Below are positions 1-11,565 of a DNA stretch of 64,000 nt, one piece after another. The notes under the pieces are model-generated. The model was given only the letters and a program-made list of their open reading frames with translations, searched no databases and was not told the DNA's origin. The stretch is from Terebella lapidaria (Eukaryota; Annelida; Polychaeta; Terebellida; Terebellidae). The stretch covers positions 22,295,667-22,359,666 of the forward strand of contig OX424568.1 in the NCBI GenBank assembly GCA_949152475.1. The letters run 5' to 3'. Every line of letters begins with the position of its first letter. Position 1 is the stretch's first letter. Made by a program: the position numbers and the translations under genes.

Positions 1-159
1 CAAAATTTTTTTATTACCCTTTGAAAATTGTTTCGCACTTACAAAATTTCAGCAAATTTTCCCTTCATAATGGGAGCTGTACAAAAAAAAATTCACCCAA
101 TTCTCCCTTCATAAGGAGAGCTGTACAGAATAAACTCCTAGAACACTTCAATATAGGGC

Positions 160-430
160 TTGAATAATGGCACATTCAATAGAAATTCGTATATTGCCGT
201 TTCGATGGTGACCTTGTGTTCGATCTTCAATAACATTGAAAGGTCAAATCAGCCTTTTTTGTCAAAAATGGTCAATTTCCTTCGGTGGCCATTTTCTCAA
301 AAACTGTTCAGACAATTTGGAGATTTTGTTCCAAAAGATTCCCCTTATGTACCTTCGCATCATGTATAAGTTTTGTTGCCCTCGAATAGCGGGTCTTTGC
401 GTGGAGGCCATATTGATTTTTTGATGGGCC
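160..430. repeat. Dispersed repeat, AAGGTCA-rich family
   Basis: This stretch (GACCTTGTG, AAAGGTCAAATCAG, a CAGACAATTTGGAGATTTTGTTC-like segment, CCCCTTATGTACCTTCGCATC) matches in order, though diverged, sequences at about 13200-13640, 15000-15240 and 15400-15835. The shared order is a run of GGTCA motifs, 'CTGATCAGACA', and 'ACATAAGGGGAATCTTTTG' in the opposite orientation. It is a dispersed repeat and not coding; the short open frames here share no protein signature. Confidence 0.5.
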
Positions 431-787
431 GGTGAAATTTTTTTTTTCGTCCCAACTCAAGCCACTAAAGATTCGTTTTCGGACAATTTTGGTTTTAAGC
501 ATTGTGGGTGGCATATGACCTTGAGATTTACCCACCAAAGTCATCTCTGTGAACTTCATTTTACAACTCTTGTTGTTGTATCACATCGCATGTTCTCCAT
601 AGTCTCGGACACAATGGGCGAGTTGTCCTCGCTGGATTTCAAGCATTCGGCCAAGTAAAGAATTCCCCCTTTTTTAAGTTAACTTTCTTCAACGGACTCC
701 GATACTTCTTCATGTCTTGGAGGGAGTACTAGCCGAAACAGTCAAAAGATGGCCCATATTGCTCAATGTCAAAGTTTGCTCCCTCTT

Positions 788-1290
788 CTAACCAGTTTTC
801 TTTAACGACGCTTGCTGTTTCTCTTTAACGACGCTTGCTGTGGGCGTTGCCCCCCCCCCCTCCCCCTTACTTGGTATCAAGCCAACGCCTATTTTGCGTT
901 TCTTTAGACCCTCGCTGGGTTTATCGGAGATGCTACAGATTTGGGCCACTTTCTGTTCATCCTCGTGTCGGGCAAAAATGTGTTTGGAGTTGTTCACAAT
1001 CTTTTGCAGGATATGCACTCGTGTAAACTGTTGAAAACGCGTTTTCCGCTGTTTGTTTGCACTGCTCTTATAGTTATCCCGGGATGACATGCATCTTTGA
1101 TGTACTCATCATCCATCCTACGAGAATTCTCAGCTTCACTATCCGAAGACTCATCTTCAGGAGAACTCGATGGACTCTGTACAACTACTTGTCCTGAAGA
1201 GGATGTAAGAATTGTTCTTGTTCTTTCCTGCATGCTGGACATATTTAGGAAGGTTGGAACATATTCAATTTCTGGGTGATGTACTTTCAT
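788..1290 (-). pseudogene. Zinc-finger-like reading frame, frameshifted
   Basis: The minus strand from Met at 1290 reads an acidic/serine-rich stretch (SSPEDESSDSEAEN) and then RVFNSLHECISC, ending in a stop near 994. The adjacent frame carries on as NNSKHIFARHEDEQKVAQI and a basic KKRK tail to 788. Joined by a one-base shift near 1000 they give a C-x2-C ... H-x4-H arrangement like a C2H2 finger. Similar fingers followed by a DE-rich and then a basic segment occur in uncharacterised animal proteins. Family membership is inference. The shift and the low-complexity flank suggest a decayed gene or one exon of a gene whose other exons are not recognised. No splice junction was found that repairs the shift. 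Confidence 0.35.
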
Positions 1291-1317
1291 GTATTCAGTC
1301 TGTGAGCCAGGGTCTGG

Positions 1318-1565
1318 CCATCAATCTGTAGCTGAACCTGGTCATCAGTATATCTGGGCATCAGTCTGTGGCTGGGCCTGGTCATCAATCTGTAGCTGGA
1401 ACTGGTCATCAGTATATCTGGGCATCAGTCTGTGGCTGGGCCTTGTCATCAATCTGTAGCTGGAACTGGTCATCAGTTTGTAGTTGGTCATCAGTCTGTA
1501 GCTGGGTCTGGTCATCAGTCTGTAGCTGGTCATCAGTCTGTGGCTGGGCCTTGTCATCAGTGGCA
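1318..1565. repeat. Minisatellite, ~21-bp monomer in 64-bp higher-order unit
   Basis: Repeats of a GGTCATCAGTCTGTAGCTGG-like monomer. The segment CATCAATCTGTAGCTG recurs at 1319, 1383 and 1447, a 64-bp higher-order period made of about three monomers. The last part (from about 1470) drops to simple 21-24-bp monomers. Both strands stay open across the array (TDDQ-rich on minus), as expected for a stopless repeat, so the open frames are not evidence of a gene. Confidence 0.8.
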
Positions 1566-1668
1566 TTTTGCACGTCACTGCGCATAGGACGTCACTCAGG
1601 AGATTCGGCGGGAACAATCTCCAGGGTGAAATGCTTGTTCGCGATGTGTTCACAAGCTGTGGCTTCAC

Positions 1669-4329
1669 CTAGGTTCGGACAACAGAACCACGCTGGACAG
1701 TGTTGGACATGTTAACGGACAGTTCCTCACAAGGACGATTTCTGTTACATACTGAAAATGCATAATACCTCATAAGGGATGATATGGTGCAATATTCTTG
1801 TGAGGATATCCCATAAAGATTTGATAACTCAGAAGGACGTGTCATACCCACAAGCCGTTGCCATAACTCACAAGCCGTTGCTGTATGAGCGGACAGATGG
1901 ACGTCGGATGCAACGCCATGCCGATAGGTTATCGCACTTTGGTCTGGTAACCTAAAAATCCGGGCGGTTGCTTCTGAATACAGGCGGGCGGGGACGAGAA
2001 ACAGAAAATTAATTTTAGTAGGCCTTATCTACTCATCAATTGTCTATTAAACAATAAATATTTGCATTGAAAACAAATCAATGATCGGGCGATACAACGC
2101 GCACATATATCGCACTAGAAAACAGACCATGATCATAGATCATTCTCGAAAACAAAAATGTTCAATAAATTTCCAGTTGGTGGACCAAATGATTCTAGGT
2201 TGAAAGATGAGTATATTGTCACTGGTCGTAAACTCCCATTGCTTACAGTGAAGGCGAGTTTATGATGGTTATGGGGGTAGTATGTTTGTAATCCTGTTTC
2301 CGGACGCCACTGTTTCTTGTAAAGGTGACAGGTACACCGGAAATTCACTGTTGTTTCATATTATATTATCATCAGGGCAGATATAAGTAAGCATAATTGC
2401 TTAATTTCTTTGGATATTGTTTCCATATTTATACTGATGTGGCTATTTACTCATTGAACATCACACATTGTTCCTTGCTAAAGTTTACACTCCCGACCAG
2501 TTTTCATTTTCGAACAAACATTAAGCCATGTCGTTCATCTCATGTGATTACTCATGAGCTCAACTGCTAGTATTTATCTTAAAGCTGCTGCCTTCGAATG
2601 TATGCAATTTTTTTTAAAAACCAATTTTTTGTTAAACACATCTAATGCAATATAATAAAAGGTGTGCTCAATGATTTTTACGATTACAGTCTGTCCGAGT
2701 TGTCTTTTCTTCCGTTGTAGTGCCCATTTTGTACCGGTGTTGTAAATAAACAAACAAAATGTATCCATCAAACCCGAATGTGAACAAATGCTCAGATAGA
2801 GTACAATCCACATCGAGTTCGAAATTTCCAGTTCGTATGTGCATATATAGTGTAGTTGTGAGGAAATAATCAGTGATATACCATGATGTGCGTGGAATTG
2901 TCAGTCTATCTCGCACTTTATGCTTTGTTTACATCTGTTCAAATGAGCAAAATTTCCCTGAGGACTGGTTATTTTCATTACATGTTTCATTCAGTATGTT
3001 TCATTCAGTTATTTTAGCATGTTTAATATGAAATATAGTTTTAAAAGAATATTGATTGGTTTCGAACGCAGCTTCTTCAAATTCGCGTACTAGTGTATTC
3101 AGTAGGTATGACACAATAATGCAGTATTTTAAAAACTAAGAACTCTGCCAGCCTATATATCTGTTGCGATGTATTGTTACATTTAATACAAACTGACCGT
3201 AGAAACTGATTATATCGAGATTATATGCATTCGTCCATAATCGTAAATAGCTTGCTCAGGGGCATTTTTTTTATGTGAACCTGATGCAGTTACGATTGAT
3301 CTTGTCAACCTCAATTAATATCAATAGAGGGTTACCAAGTCGCAACATTTCAAGGGGTATTTCATGCTATTGTATGAAATTGCAGACCCTTTAACGCACA
3401 TGACATTGTGCACCACTAACAGTTTCTTGTGGACAGTGGTAGAATAATTGTTTGCGCCTCAAATATGTTGGCAGATATTGGCCCCATATGAAATCACAGT
3501 ATGTTTGGCCATTCCCAGCTTCTCGCCCCATCCCATCCCCTCTCATTTTTTTCGCCAATGGAATTCTGTTCACACTTGTCGGTTTCAGTGGTGATTTTGA
3601 ATGTGACCATGAAACGGCAATCTTGGCTAGATAAAAAATGTTTCTGAGGTAACCTTTCTAAACCCTTGGAGTAACTCTATCAAAGGTGCCTTGAATAAAT
3701 ATATAGAGACGGACAATTTCTCCAAGAAAATCACACAATATTATCCACAGCAACAACTGTTCCACAGAAAACAGGAAGTTCAACAGCGATCCTCTTCCAA
3801 CCTAAACTACCTGTGATTGCCCAGAAGATGGGTTAATGGTGATGGACTCTCCTTCTTTGTCAGCACATATTCATTTCCTGTCGACCGAAAGTTCAGTGCC
3901 CATGTAAAGTGTTTCTGAAACGAATATTGTAACGCTTTAGTATCTGCTACAGACAGTGAAAATACCTTATATTATGTGATGATAATCGTTTGTGCCCCAA
4001 ATTAGTTGACATATATCGGTATGTATCATCCATATAGAAAAAATGACTATTTATATGTATCTAGCAGTAACATATCTAGCAATATGTACAGGCGATATGA
4101 GAAGTGTTTTCATAACATCATTACGAATGTAATTATGAAGCAATAAACAAATTCACGGTCAAACTTGTGCATACATTTTTTCAGATAACAGAACATTTGA
4201 ATTCCTGTCACTATGTAATCACATTATATACATGCCGAAGCTACTGTTTTTGATGCTCATAGAGTCAACGTTTTGGGAGTTGACAGTTGGGAGCGAGATA
4301 ACCCGTGGCATCATTGGCATTATTTGTTC
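1669..4329. other. No recognisable gene
   Basis: A+T-rich sequence with short scattered open frames only. The phrase TTTAGCATGTTTAATATGAAATATAGTTTT near 3015-3045 recurs near 53590-53625, so part of this stretch is repeat-derived. I see no domain motif, RNA gene or clear splice pattern. Confidence 0.5.
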
Positions 4330-6665
4330 GAAAGTCTTATATTTCAAAATAATATTTTGTTCAAGATAGAGACGCAATGGCACCAGAAGCCTAAGTAGGT
4401 ATCTTCAGCCAGACTTTGGCTAATTATGACCAAAATGTCTTTATAATTGGATTCGTTGCTTCTTTATTCGGTTTTCTAGTCTTCACCCTTCACCATCTGT
4501 CTAGGGCATGATATGTTAGTGTGTTGGCAAATCACACTAATCGAGCGGCAGATTTTTTTTAGAAGTACTTCAAATTGACATTCAGTTCTGCTTACATCGA
4601 CACTTGCATCGTACCACTTACATGAGCTATCAAATATAGTAACATGGCATAACATATGGTGATGTAAATTAGATTTTCACCTTCTCGCAAGTTCAGTATG
4701 ATGACGCAAGTTAAACTTGAAAGGTCACCTCTGAAACAAGAATTATGGCCATTGTGACATATTTAGGTCGCAACATTACGAAGATAGATACGTTGCCACT
4801 TGCTCAATGTGTGGGATGATAATGAAAGCAAAGAGCCAATAATATCATGAATTTTGGTTATATTTCAGTAATGTTTTCATACGAATGACGTAATATGGTA
4901 ATGTATCCGACATGTGAAGACGAAACATCCGTTTTGTAGTTTCGTTGGAAGACTCGTTTATTGGCCTGAATGTCTCCCTCGTGTGTGTAGTACCCATCCT
5001 TGCCGCATGCACAATACAGCTCATCAGTGTAACAGCACCATTATACTTTGTCTATACAATATTGACGAATGACGTTCCACAATATAACAATCGAATATCA
5101 TCAAATTGAAGGTTGGTTCCTCTTATTATAACAGTGACGTCGGTATGGGTCGCGCATGGTCATTATAGCTAGAAAATGAATGTCTGCTGAAAAGTACAAA
5201 TAGTTACTCCCAACCGACTTCCATCTTTACAATTAGTGTGATTCTTTAGCCATACTATATCTTTCACTGTAATTCTGTCCCCCATGGTCACTGGTAAGAA
5301 GTCCCACGCGTAGACTGATTCTTCCCGAAACTGTTCATATATTATGTCAGGTGTGAGGAAAGGTAACAAACATGGCCCGCTGTGGAAAGTGCAACTAAAG
5401 CCACTCGTCAAAATAATGGACGACTGAGAAAAATCGTGGGTATAGTCGGTAGTCGCAAAGTGATGGATAGATACTAAAGAAGGGTCTGGTTCCAGTGAGA
5501 GATTTATTACACGATTTATTGAGACATTTTATGTCGACCAATGGGGGGTGAGATACACTGTGATATCATTTGGTCCTTATTTTTTGAAATAATGTTTTGT
5601 TCAAGATAAACCAGACATTGGCGCAAATGTTTCTTTATTCAAATATTTCTTCATTGGCGCGACTTGTTTCTTTATTCCGGTTTTCTAGTCTTCACCATCT
5701 GTCTAGGGCATTTATGTTAGTGTGTTGGCAAATCACACTAATCAAGCGGCAGATCATCGTACCCGTGACTAAGTGCTATACATCAGATCTTCATACTATC
5801 TAATTTCCAATTGATGACTTGAAATCTATCTAATTTTCAATTGATGACCCCTCAAACACGTATCATGTTCGTAGTGATATATTTAGGTTCAAATCGTGAA
5901 AAGCTATATCCGTTGCCACTCGCTCGACGTGTGGGAAAGTAATGAAAGCAGAGAGCCAATATTCATGCCTGTATCTCAGTAATGTTTTCACACGAATGAC
6001 GTAATATGGTAATGTATCCGACGTGTGCAAATAGTTTTTTTTTTTTAGGAAACATCCATGTTGTAGTTTCGTTTAACGACTCGTTTACTGCCCTAATTGT
6101 CTACCTCGTTTGGGGTAGACAATTAGGGCAAATTTCCTTGCCGCATGCACAATACAGCTCATCAGTTTGACAGTACCATTTATACTTTGTCTATACAATA
6201 TTGACTGACGAATGACGTTCCATAATGTAACAATCGCGTAACCGTTATATCATCCAATTGAAGGTTGGTCCCTCTTATTGTAACAGTATGAGTCGCGCAG
6301 GGTCATCATAGAGAGAGAATGAATGCCTGCTGAAAAGTACAAATTGTTAGTCCCAACCGACTTCCATCTTTACAATTAATGTGTTATGTTAGCCGTACTT
6401 TGTCTTTTACAGTAATTATGTCCCCCATGATCACTGGTAAGGAGATGAACCATGCGTAGACTGATTCTTCCCGAAACTACTCATATATTATGTCAGGTAT
6501 TTGCAAAGAGAACAAACATGTCCCTCTGTAGAAAGTGCAACTAAAGCCACTTGTTGTCAAAATAATGGACGACTGAGAAATATCGTGGGTATAGTCGGTA
6601 GCCGCATGGGCAAGCTCGCCCCAAGTGAAAGATAGATACCAAAGAAGGGTCTGGTTCCGGTGAGA
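4330..6665. repeat. Tandem duplication of a ~1.2-kb unit
   Basis: Two diverged copies lie side by side at about 4330-5510 and 5570-6665. Shared landmarks in the same order: AATATTTTGTTCAAGATA / AATGTTTTGTTCAAGATA; CTAGTCTTCACC...CATCTGTCTAGGGCAT; GGCAAATCACACTAATC; CAGTAATGTTTTCA; CTCATCAGT; GAAGGTTGGT...CCTCTTAT; GACTTCCATCTTTACAATTA; GGGTATAGTCGGTAG; AAAGAAGGGTCTGGTTCC. Small insertions and deletions separate the copies. No protein signature is seen in either, so this may be a local duplication or two adjacent copies of one non-coding mobile element. Confidence 0.8.
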
Positions 6666-7449
6666 AATTTATTATAATACCAGTTCACGAATTCATTTTT
6701 TTTCTATTATCACTAGCAAACCGGTCGATAGACTTGGTATCAGTGTGTCTGCTGATTATTGAATCTCTTTTTAATTTGGTTTGTGCATATTATCATTCGC
6801 ATCCCATGGCCGAGCACTGATAGGATGCTGTGTACACCAAGATATTGTCTAATGAATAAACTACAACCAAAATGTCAAAAGACCAAGAGAATTCATTACT
6901 ACTCCAGAATGGTGAATCGATTCCAGCAACTAATCTGTAATTCATCAACAATCTGAATTTCCAAAATATTTCACATCGTATATGAATACTCAGAGGTAAT
7001 GTGATACCATACACATTTTATATATCACCTAAGGTAGACGGGTGAAATATGTGCCGGACTGGGTGCAACACTATACACCCCCTAGACGGTTGCGATTTGC
7101 TCCACTATTTCTCATTGTGCGATTTGGATATGATTGGGTGTTCTACCATACAGATGATGGCATTCCAAGAACATACCTACCTATCTCATTTTGAAATACT
7201 ACTTGGTATTCCATTATGGTGTTCGCTATGTACTTTAATGCTACACATATTCACAATGTGAACCTACACCTGACATTGCATACCAAGTATTCACTGCTCC
7301 AATGTTTGTAAAGGGTTCACTTTGTGTTTGGTAATGACATTACATTGATTAGTATGAATGGAATATTCCATCGATTCTTGCTTCTGATGAACGTTCATGT
7401 GTTCCTCACTCCTTCGGGGATTTTGTGAGGGCTCTGATACTCAGCCTGG
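6666..7449. other. No recognisable gene
   Basis: Unique-looking A+T-rich sequence between the duplicated unit and the DUF7869-type pseudogene. The short open frames are not conserved-looking. Confidence 0.45.
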
Positions 7450-8964
7450 TCATGAGTTTTCTTCTAGAAGAGGCTCTTTGATCCTCTCCAGGCTCTCGAT
7501 CCGGACCATGTCAGAGAGATGGAGCCCAATCTTTTGAATGAGGGTGTAGCTGTGTCCATCTCTCCAGTCCTGTACATCACTGAATGGTATCTCAACCGTT
7601 TACAGGTTTGCATTTGACTCGGCCAGTACACTGACGAAATCAGCGGAGTCGTAAATGTTGCCTCCTGGACGAGTTTTAATTTGACGTTCGACGTCATGGT
7701 GCACTGAATCGGCACTAATGAAAGAGTAGCCAGGCTCAAAATATTTGAGTGTTGTGTCCTGAAGGGAGTTCCTGCCATTGACGAGGACCACCAGCGATGT
7801 CAAAAGCACCCAGTTTTTGTTTTGCGTGGTACAGTTGTCTGCCCAGAGAATGACGTGCTTGACATCCCGCTCTGTTGGGTGTGAGCACAGTGATGAATGC
7901 AGACGTTTCGTCTCCAGCGGATCGTCCTGTGATGTCCTTATGCCACAAAACAGACAGGGTCTTCTTACTGGACTTTGATTTCTTGCTAGATTTCCCCAGG
8001 ACCGCAAAGGTTTCGCTGTCTCGTTGCCAGACAGTCTTGGCAACATCACCACTTTCTGCATCATGTTAACACTTTTCACGGAGTAGTGATCTGGCCACTC
8101 AGTTTTCGCGTCTTCTTGGAAATGTTGACGGGCTGAGATAGCGACGTTGAGGTGTTTCATATTTTTCACAAACAGCACAATTGCCAGCTTCATGTGCATC
8201 CAATGACTGAGTCCATGACCTACAGGTTCGGCAGCCTTGATGTGGAGAGCGCGCTGTACACAACGTCCACATTCTTCCTCACCGAGCTTGGTGAAACTAA
8301 TGTTCATATCGCGGAGTACTTTCCGATAGGTTTCATACGAGCAGCTGGTGCTGCATTTGGTCTTGAAGTCAGTGTACACAAACTTGATGGTGGTGTCGCT
8401 CTGGATATACAGGCGATTCGGAGCATGCTCTCGCCTGTAGTGGCTGATCGACGGGCTTAATGAATTGGTATGTTCTGTGACGGAATCTTTCTCCAACTTC
8501 TTTGCTGGTAGGAGCTTGCCTCGTTTATCTTTAGTTGCAGTTACGGCTCCGATGTTACTTTTTTCATGGATATGACAAATCTGACGTTGTTCGACTTGAA
8601 GCCAAGCATTGTCAAGAGAAATTTCTAGCAAAACCTCGTGAGATGATCCATCCATACTTGTTAATCTGTACTTATAGGTGAAATTTCTTCTGCTCTTGGT
8701 GGTCGTTTCTCGGTGTTTTTCTGACGCTAAACATGGTGAAATACCCAGGCCCTTTTTTCATCCGTAGACATTGTGGTGAAATTGTGACATATGCTTTGAC
8801 GTCGACCTTCGTCAATATGCTGCAGACACTCATTTTGCATTTGGTGATTCCACAACCTCCAGGACCTCTCTGGGGTCATAGTCGGGATCGAACCGAATTT
8901 GTGTACATATTGAGTAATAAGGATGTTATTGGATAACATATACGCTATATAATATGACACCATT
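7450..8964 (-). pseudogene. DUF7869-type transposon-derived gene, decayed
   Basis: Transcribed leftwards. An upstream segment (about 8964-8727) reads ERSWRLWNHQMQNECLQHI and then STDEKRAWVFHHV before a stop at 8727-8729. A one-base shift later the frame resumes as SRRNFTYKYRLTSMDG and runs openly to 7603. It includes a region with cysteine pairs (CGRCVQRA; RPCLFCGI) and the block LWADNCTTQNKNW followed by KYFEPGYSFISADSVHHDVE. That block is the signature of the RNase-H-like DUF7869 family found in many animal genomes and thought to derive from transposons. An in-frame TAA at 7600-7602 interrupts it, after which the same frame continues (VEIPFSDVQDWRDGHSY) to TGA at 7450-7452. One frameshift plus one nonsense codon make this a pseudogene. 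No terminal repeats were recognised around it. Confidence 0.65.
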
Positions 8965-9884
8965 CAATAATCATTAACACAATGGAATAACATTTCAGGA
9001 ATTATTTAAAAAATCAAACGCAGTCCGGCCCCCGGTGAAAGTTGTTTTTCGCGACCACAACAAAAACCATAATTTTCTTCCACTTTTATCAACGATATCA
9101 TCTTTGGGTGTGTACGTGTTAAATACTTCCAATTATTGTTTACCCTTTCATTTCTTGGGAAACATGTGTTATTTTGTCATTGGCATGCCTAAGACTTCTA
9201 AAAGTAGTTTCCATAGTTATCGCTGAATAGTCATGAACAAAGCTATATGATATATGTATCAACTGCAGCATGCTGCGCTTTGTCATTGGGGAGGGGCGAC
9301 TTTTCAGCACAGCGGAAATGAACATGACTGGAACACTAGTAAAGTAGGTTAGTAGAGCAGCTGAAGCAATTTACCTTCATACATAATATATGTATAATTT
9401 TCCCACAGGGATATTTTTTTCCCACAGACAATTTCGGGAGCAAAGTATGATAGATTCATTTGCTATAGTACTTATAGTGTGTGAGGTGTGTATTGTTTTT
9501 CACCAGTTATTAGTCTAAGACACAAAGATATTTACATTGTGAGTTTTAACACTCATCGAAGATTGAGCAGTACAACCGCGCAAATATTGCACCAAAACCT
9601 GAACAACGGTCAGCTCAAAGGTATATGGTCCCAACCTTTCCAGTTGGAGAACCAAACGAATTTATGGTGAAAGTTTGAGATACTGTTACTGGTCATAAAC
9701 TCGTTTTCCTGACAATAATGGCAATTTCGTTGGGGCTATGTGGGCAGTTAGTTTGCGTTTCGTATTTCCGGGTGCGACTGTTTGTTATAAAGGTTACTAG
9801 TACACCGGAAGTTTAGTGTTGCATCATATCATCGTCAGGGTGGATATAAGTTTGCATTATTGCACATTTTGTTTTCCTTATAAT
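8965..9884. other. No recognisable gene
   Basis: A+T-rich spacer. A segment near 9640-9840 (GTTGGAGAACCAAACGA, GGTCATAAACTC, ACACCGGAAGTT, ATCATCGTCAGGG) resembles 2170-2375 (GTTGGTGGACCAAATGA, GGTCGTAAACTC, ACACCGGAAATT, ATCATCAGGGCAG), so it is another dispersed repeat copy. Confidence 0.5.
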
Positions 9885-10125
9885 ATTTTTTCCTTATAAC
9901 AATAATAATCAGATTTATTTTACGACGGTTCATGATGATAGGCAATTCTGCCTGTCTTCCCCATTCCCCGTCGGGTGATAATTTGGAATCTGGAAAGCAT
10001 GTTCGAATGGAGAAACCTTTCCACCTACTTTGTGCCGGTGACGGGGATCGAACCCACGTCACCTACCGCCTATTAGCTTCGTTGCTTCAAGAGCCACCGG
10101 TCCAATCCACTCGGCCACAGAGGCG
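9885..10125 (-). mobile_element. tRNA-derived SINE
   Basis: Read on the minus strand, 10125-10035 has a tRNA-like head: an A-box-like TGGCCGAGTGG (10107-10117) and a perfect B box GGGTTCGATCCCC (10043-10055), followed by CGTCACCGGCAC. These are the internal RNA polymerase III promoter elements. The arms resemble a serine/leucine-type tRNA with a long variable arm, but the segment cannot fold as an intact tRNA. A body of about 130 bp follows (CATGCTTTCCAGATTCCAAA, ATCACCCGACGGGGAATGGG) and then an A+T-rich tail with AATAAATCTGATTATTATTG. A tRNA-related head, a unique body and a simple tail is the layout of a SINE. The 3-prime end is placed approximately. No flanking target duplication was established. 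Confidence 0.75.
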
Positions 10126-11565
10126 GTTAAATGCCTTGTTGAGAGCAGTGTGTGTAAATTCGTATTGGATATTTTTCACTTATTTTCCTACAACACCTAA
10201 CACTCATATTATTTTTGAATGTAAATTGAGCTATGTTTATAAGCATAAATCCAATCCAAGCATAAATCCCCCCCACCCCATGCATGGAATGTCTCGCCCC
10301 CCGAAAAAAAATTCTCAACAAAAAAAATGTGTTTTAACAAAATTGGTTTTTATAAATTAAATTTAACGTTTTTTTTCTAAAAGCACAAAACATGTGATCT
10401 CACTATTATTGTCATCCTACCACAATATATAATTCGCCGAATGTTTTTCCGTGGTTCACCTGTGTCACCTAACTTTCTTCCTTCACAGTTGTCGTCTAAC
10501 TCTTCTTTTTTTCAACTCAATCACCCATATTCTGTCTCAAATTGCAACTCTTGAAAGAAATATGCGAAGAAATCACCCAAAAATGTTCCACAAAATCTCT
10601 GGTGAGATCCATTGTATTTTGATAAGCTTTGTGGGGGTTAGAGGGGAATTTGATCGTATTGGAGTTGGCAACAACCACTACTCTACAGAAAAAAGTACTG
10701 TGGGTATAGCTATCGGTTAACATATATTTCTAATGTCAGCCTGAAGGCCCACAAGGACGCCAAGCATCCAGCTGAAATACATGCGTTTGAACTTTTTGAG
10801 AACACAATTTTACATTTGCGACCACTCGCTTTCGTTTTGCTCAACATCTGTACACATTGTGCCTTTAAAAACCTCGTGGCCTTGCTTCGGAACAAGGCCA
10901 AAAATCGAGGGTTGTCTTACTATAGTGCACGTTGTGTACAAATTCCGCTGAGAGAAGTTCTCCAAAGCTGAGCAGCGAGTGAATAGCGAAGCCGTACATT
11001 CAGCGTTCCGAAGTATTGTCCTCACGCAGTGCTTTTGGAACGAAGTCTTGTCCTCTATTTGACACTTTTGTGGAGATTTTCTTCTCGTCCAGTTTATTGT
11101 CATCACGCTCAATGTCGTTATCAACGTTGTCTGTTCGTGCTATGAAGCCTATGAGTGCGACAGGTGATCCTTCATCTTCATGCTCACTTTTCTCACCACA
11201 AAATAAAATGTTTTCAAGGTCAATGTCAAATGGGCATCACTTTCCCCCTTTCAATCCTTCCTCATAAAATCGAAACGTGGATAAAATCGATGAAAGAAAG
11301 TCGCCATCAATCGGCACTGTGATCATGATAGTAGTTTTTATACTAACTAAAAACTAAGACAAAATAAGCCAGGATATTGGTATCGCTAAAAATGCTGATT
11401 GTATCGATATGACGTTCTTTAAATACCGCGGCAAATGGTTTGCTGGGGGCCATTTGTGCTCTTATACTCTGAACTCGTCTTTTGTTCATATTATTGCGAT
11501 GTTCAAAGATATCGTGCAATAACTAGGTATACTTCACCTGGGAGTCAAACGACTTATATTGTGAA
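10126..11565. other. No recognised gene; one coding-like fragment
   Basis: Mostly A+T-rich. On the minus strand around 11260-10985 one frame reads an acidic stretch (GEKSEHEDEGSPVALIGF, NDIERDDNKLDEKK) to a stop, and another frame carries on to about 10810. The composition looks coding but no family was recognised and the frame is broken. It may be a decayed transposon gene. Confidence 0.35.

Noticed and set aside
1368..1715. Plus-strand repetitive open frame rich in Trp, Ser and Cys
   Set aside because: It follows the 64-bp minisatellite, and the opposite strand is equally open.
10035..10125. Possible tRNA gene
   Set aside because: A and B boxes are good but the stems do not close as a functional tRNA, and a SINE body and tail follow.
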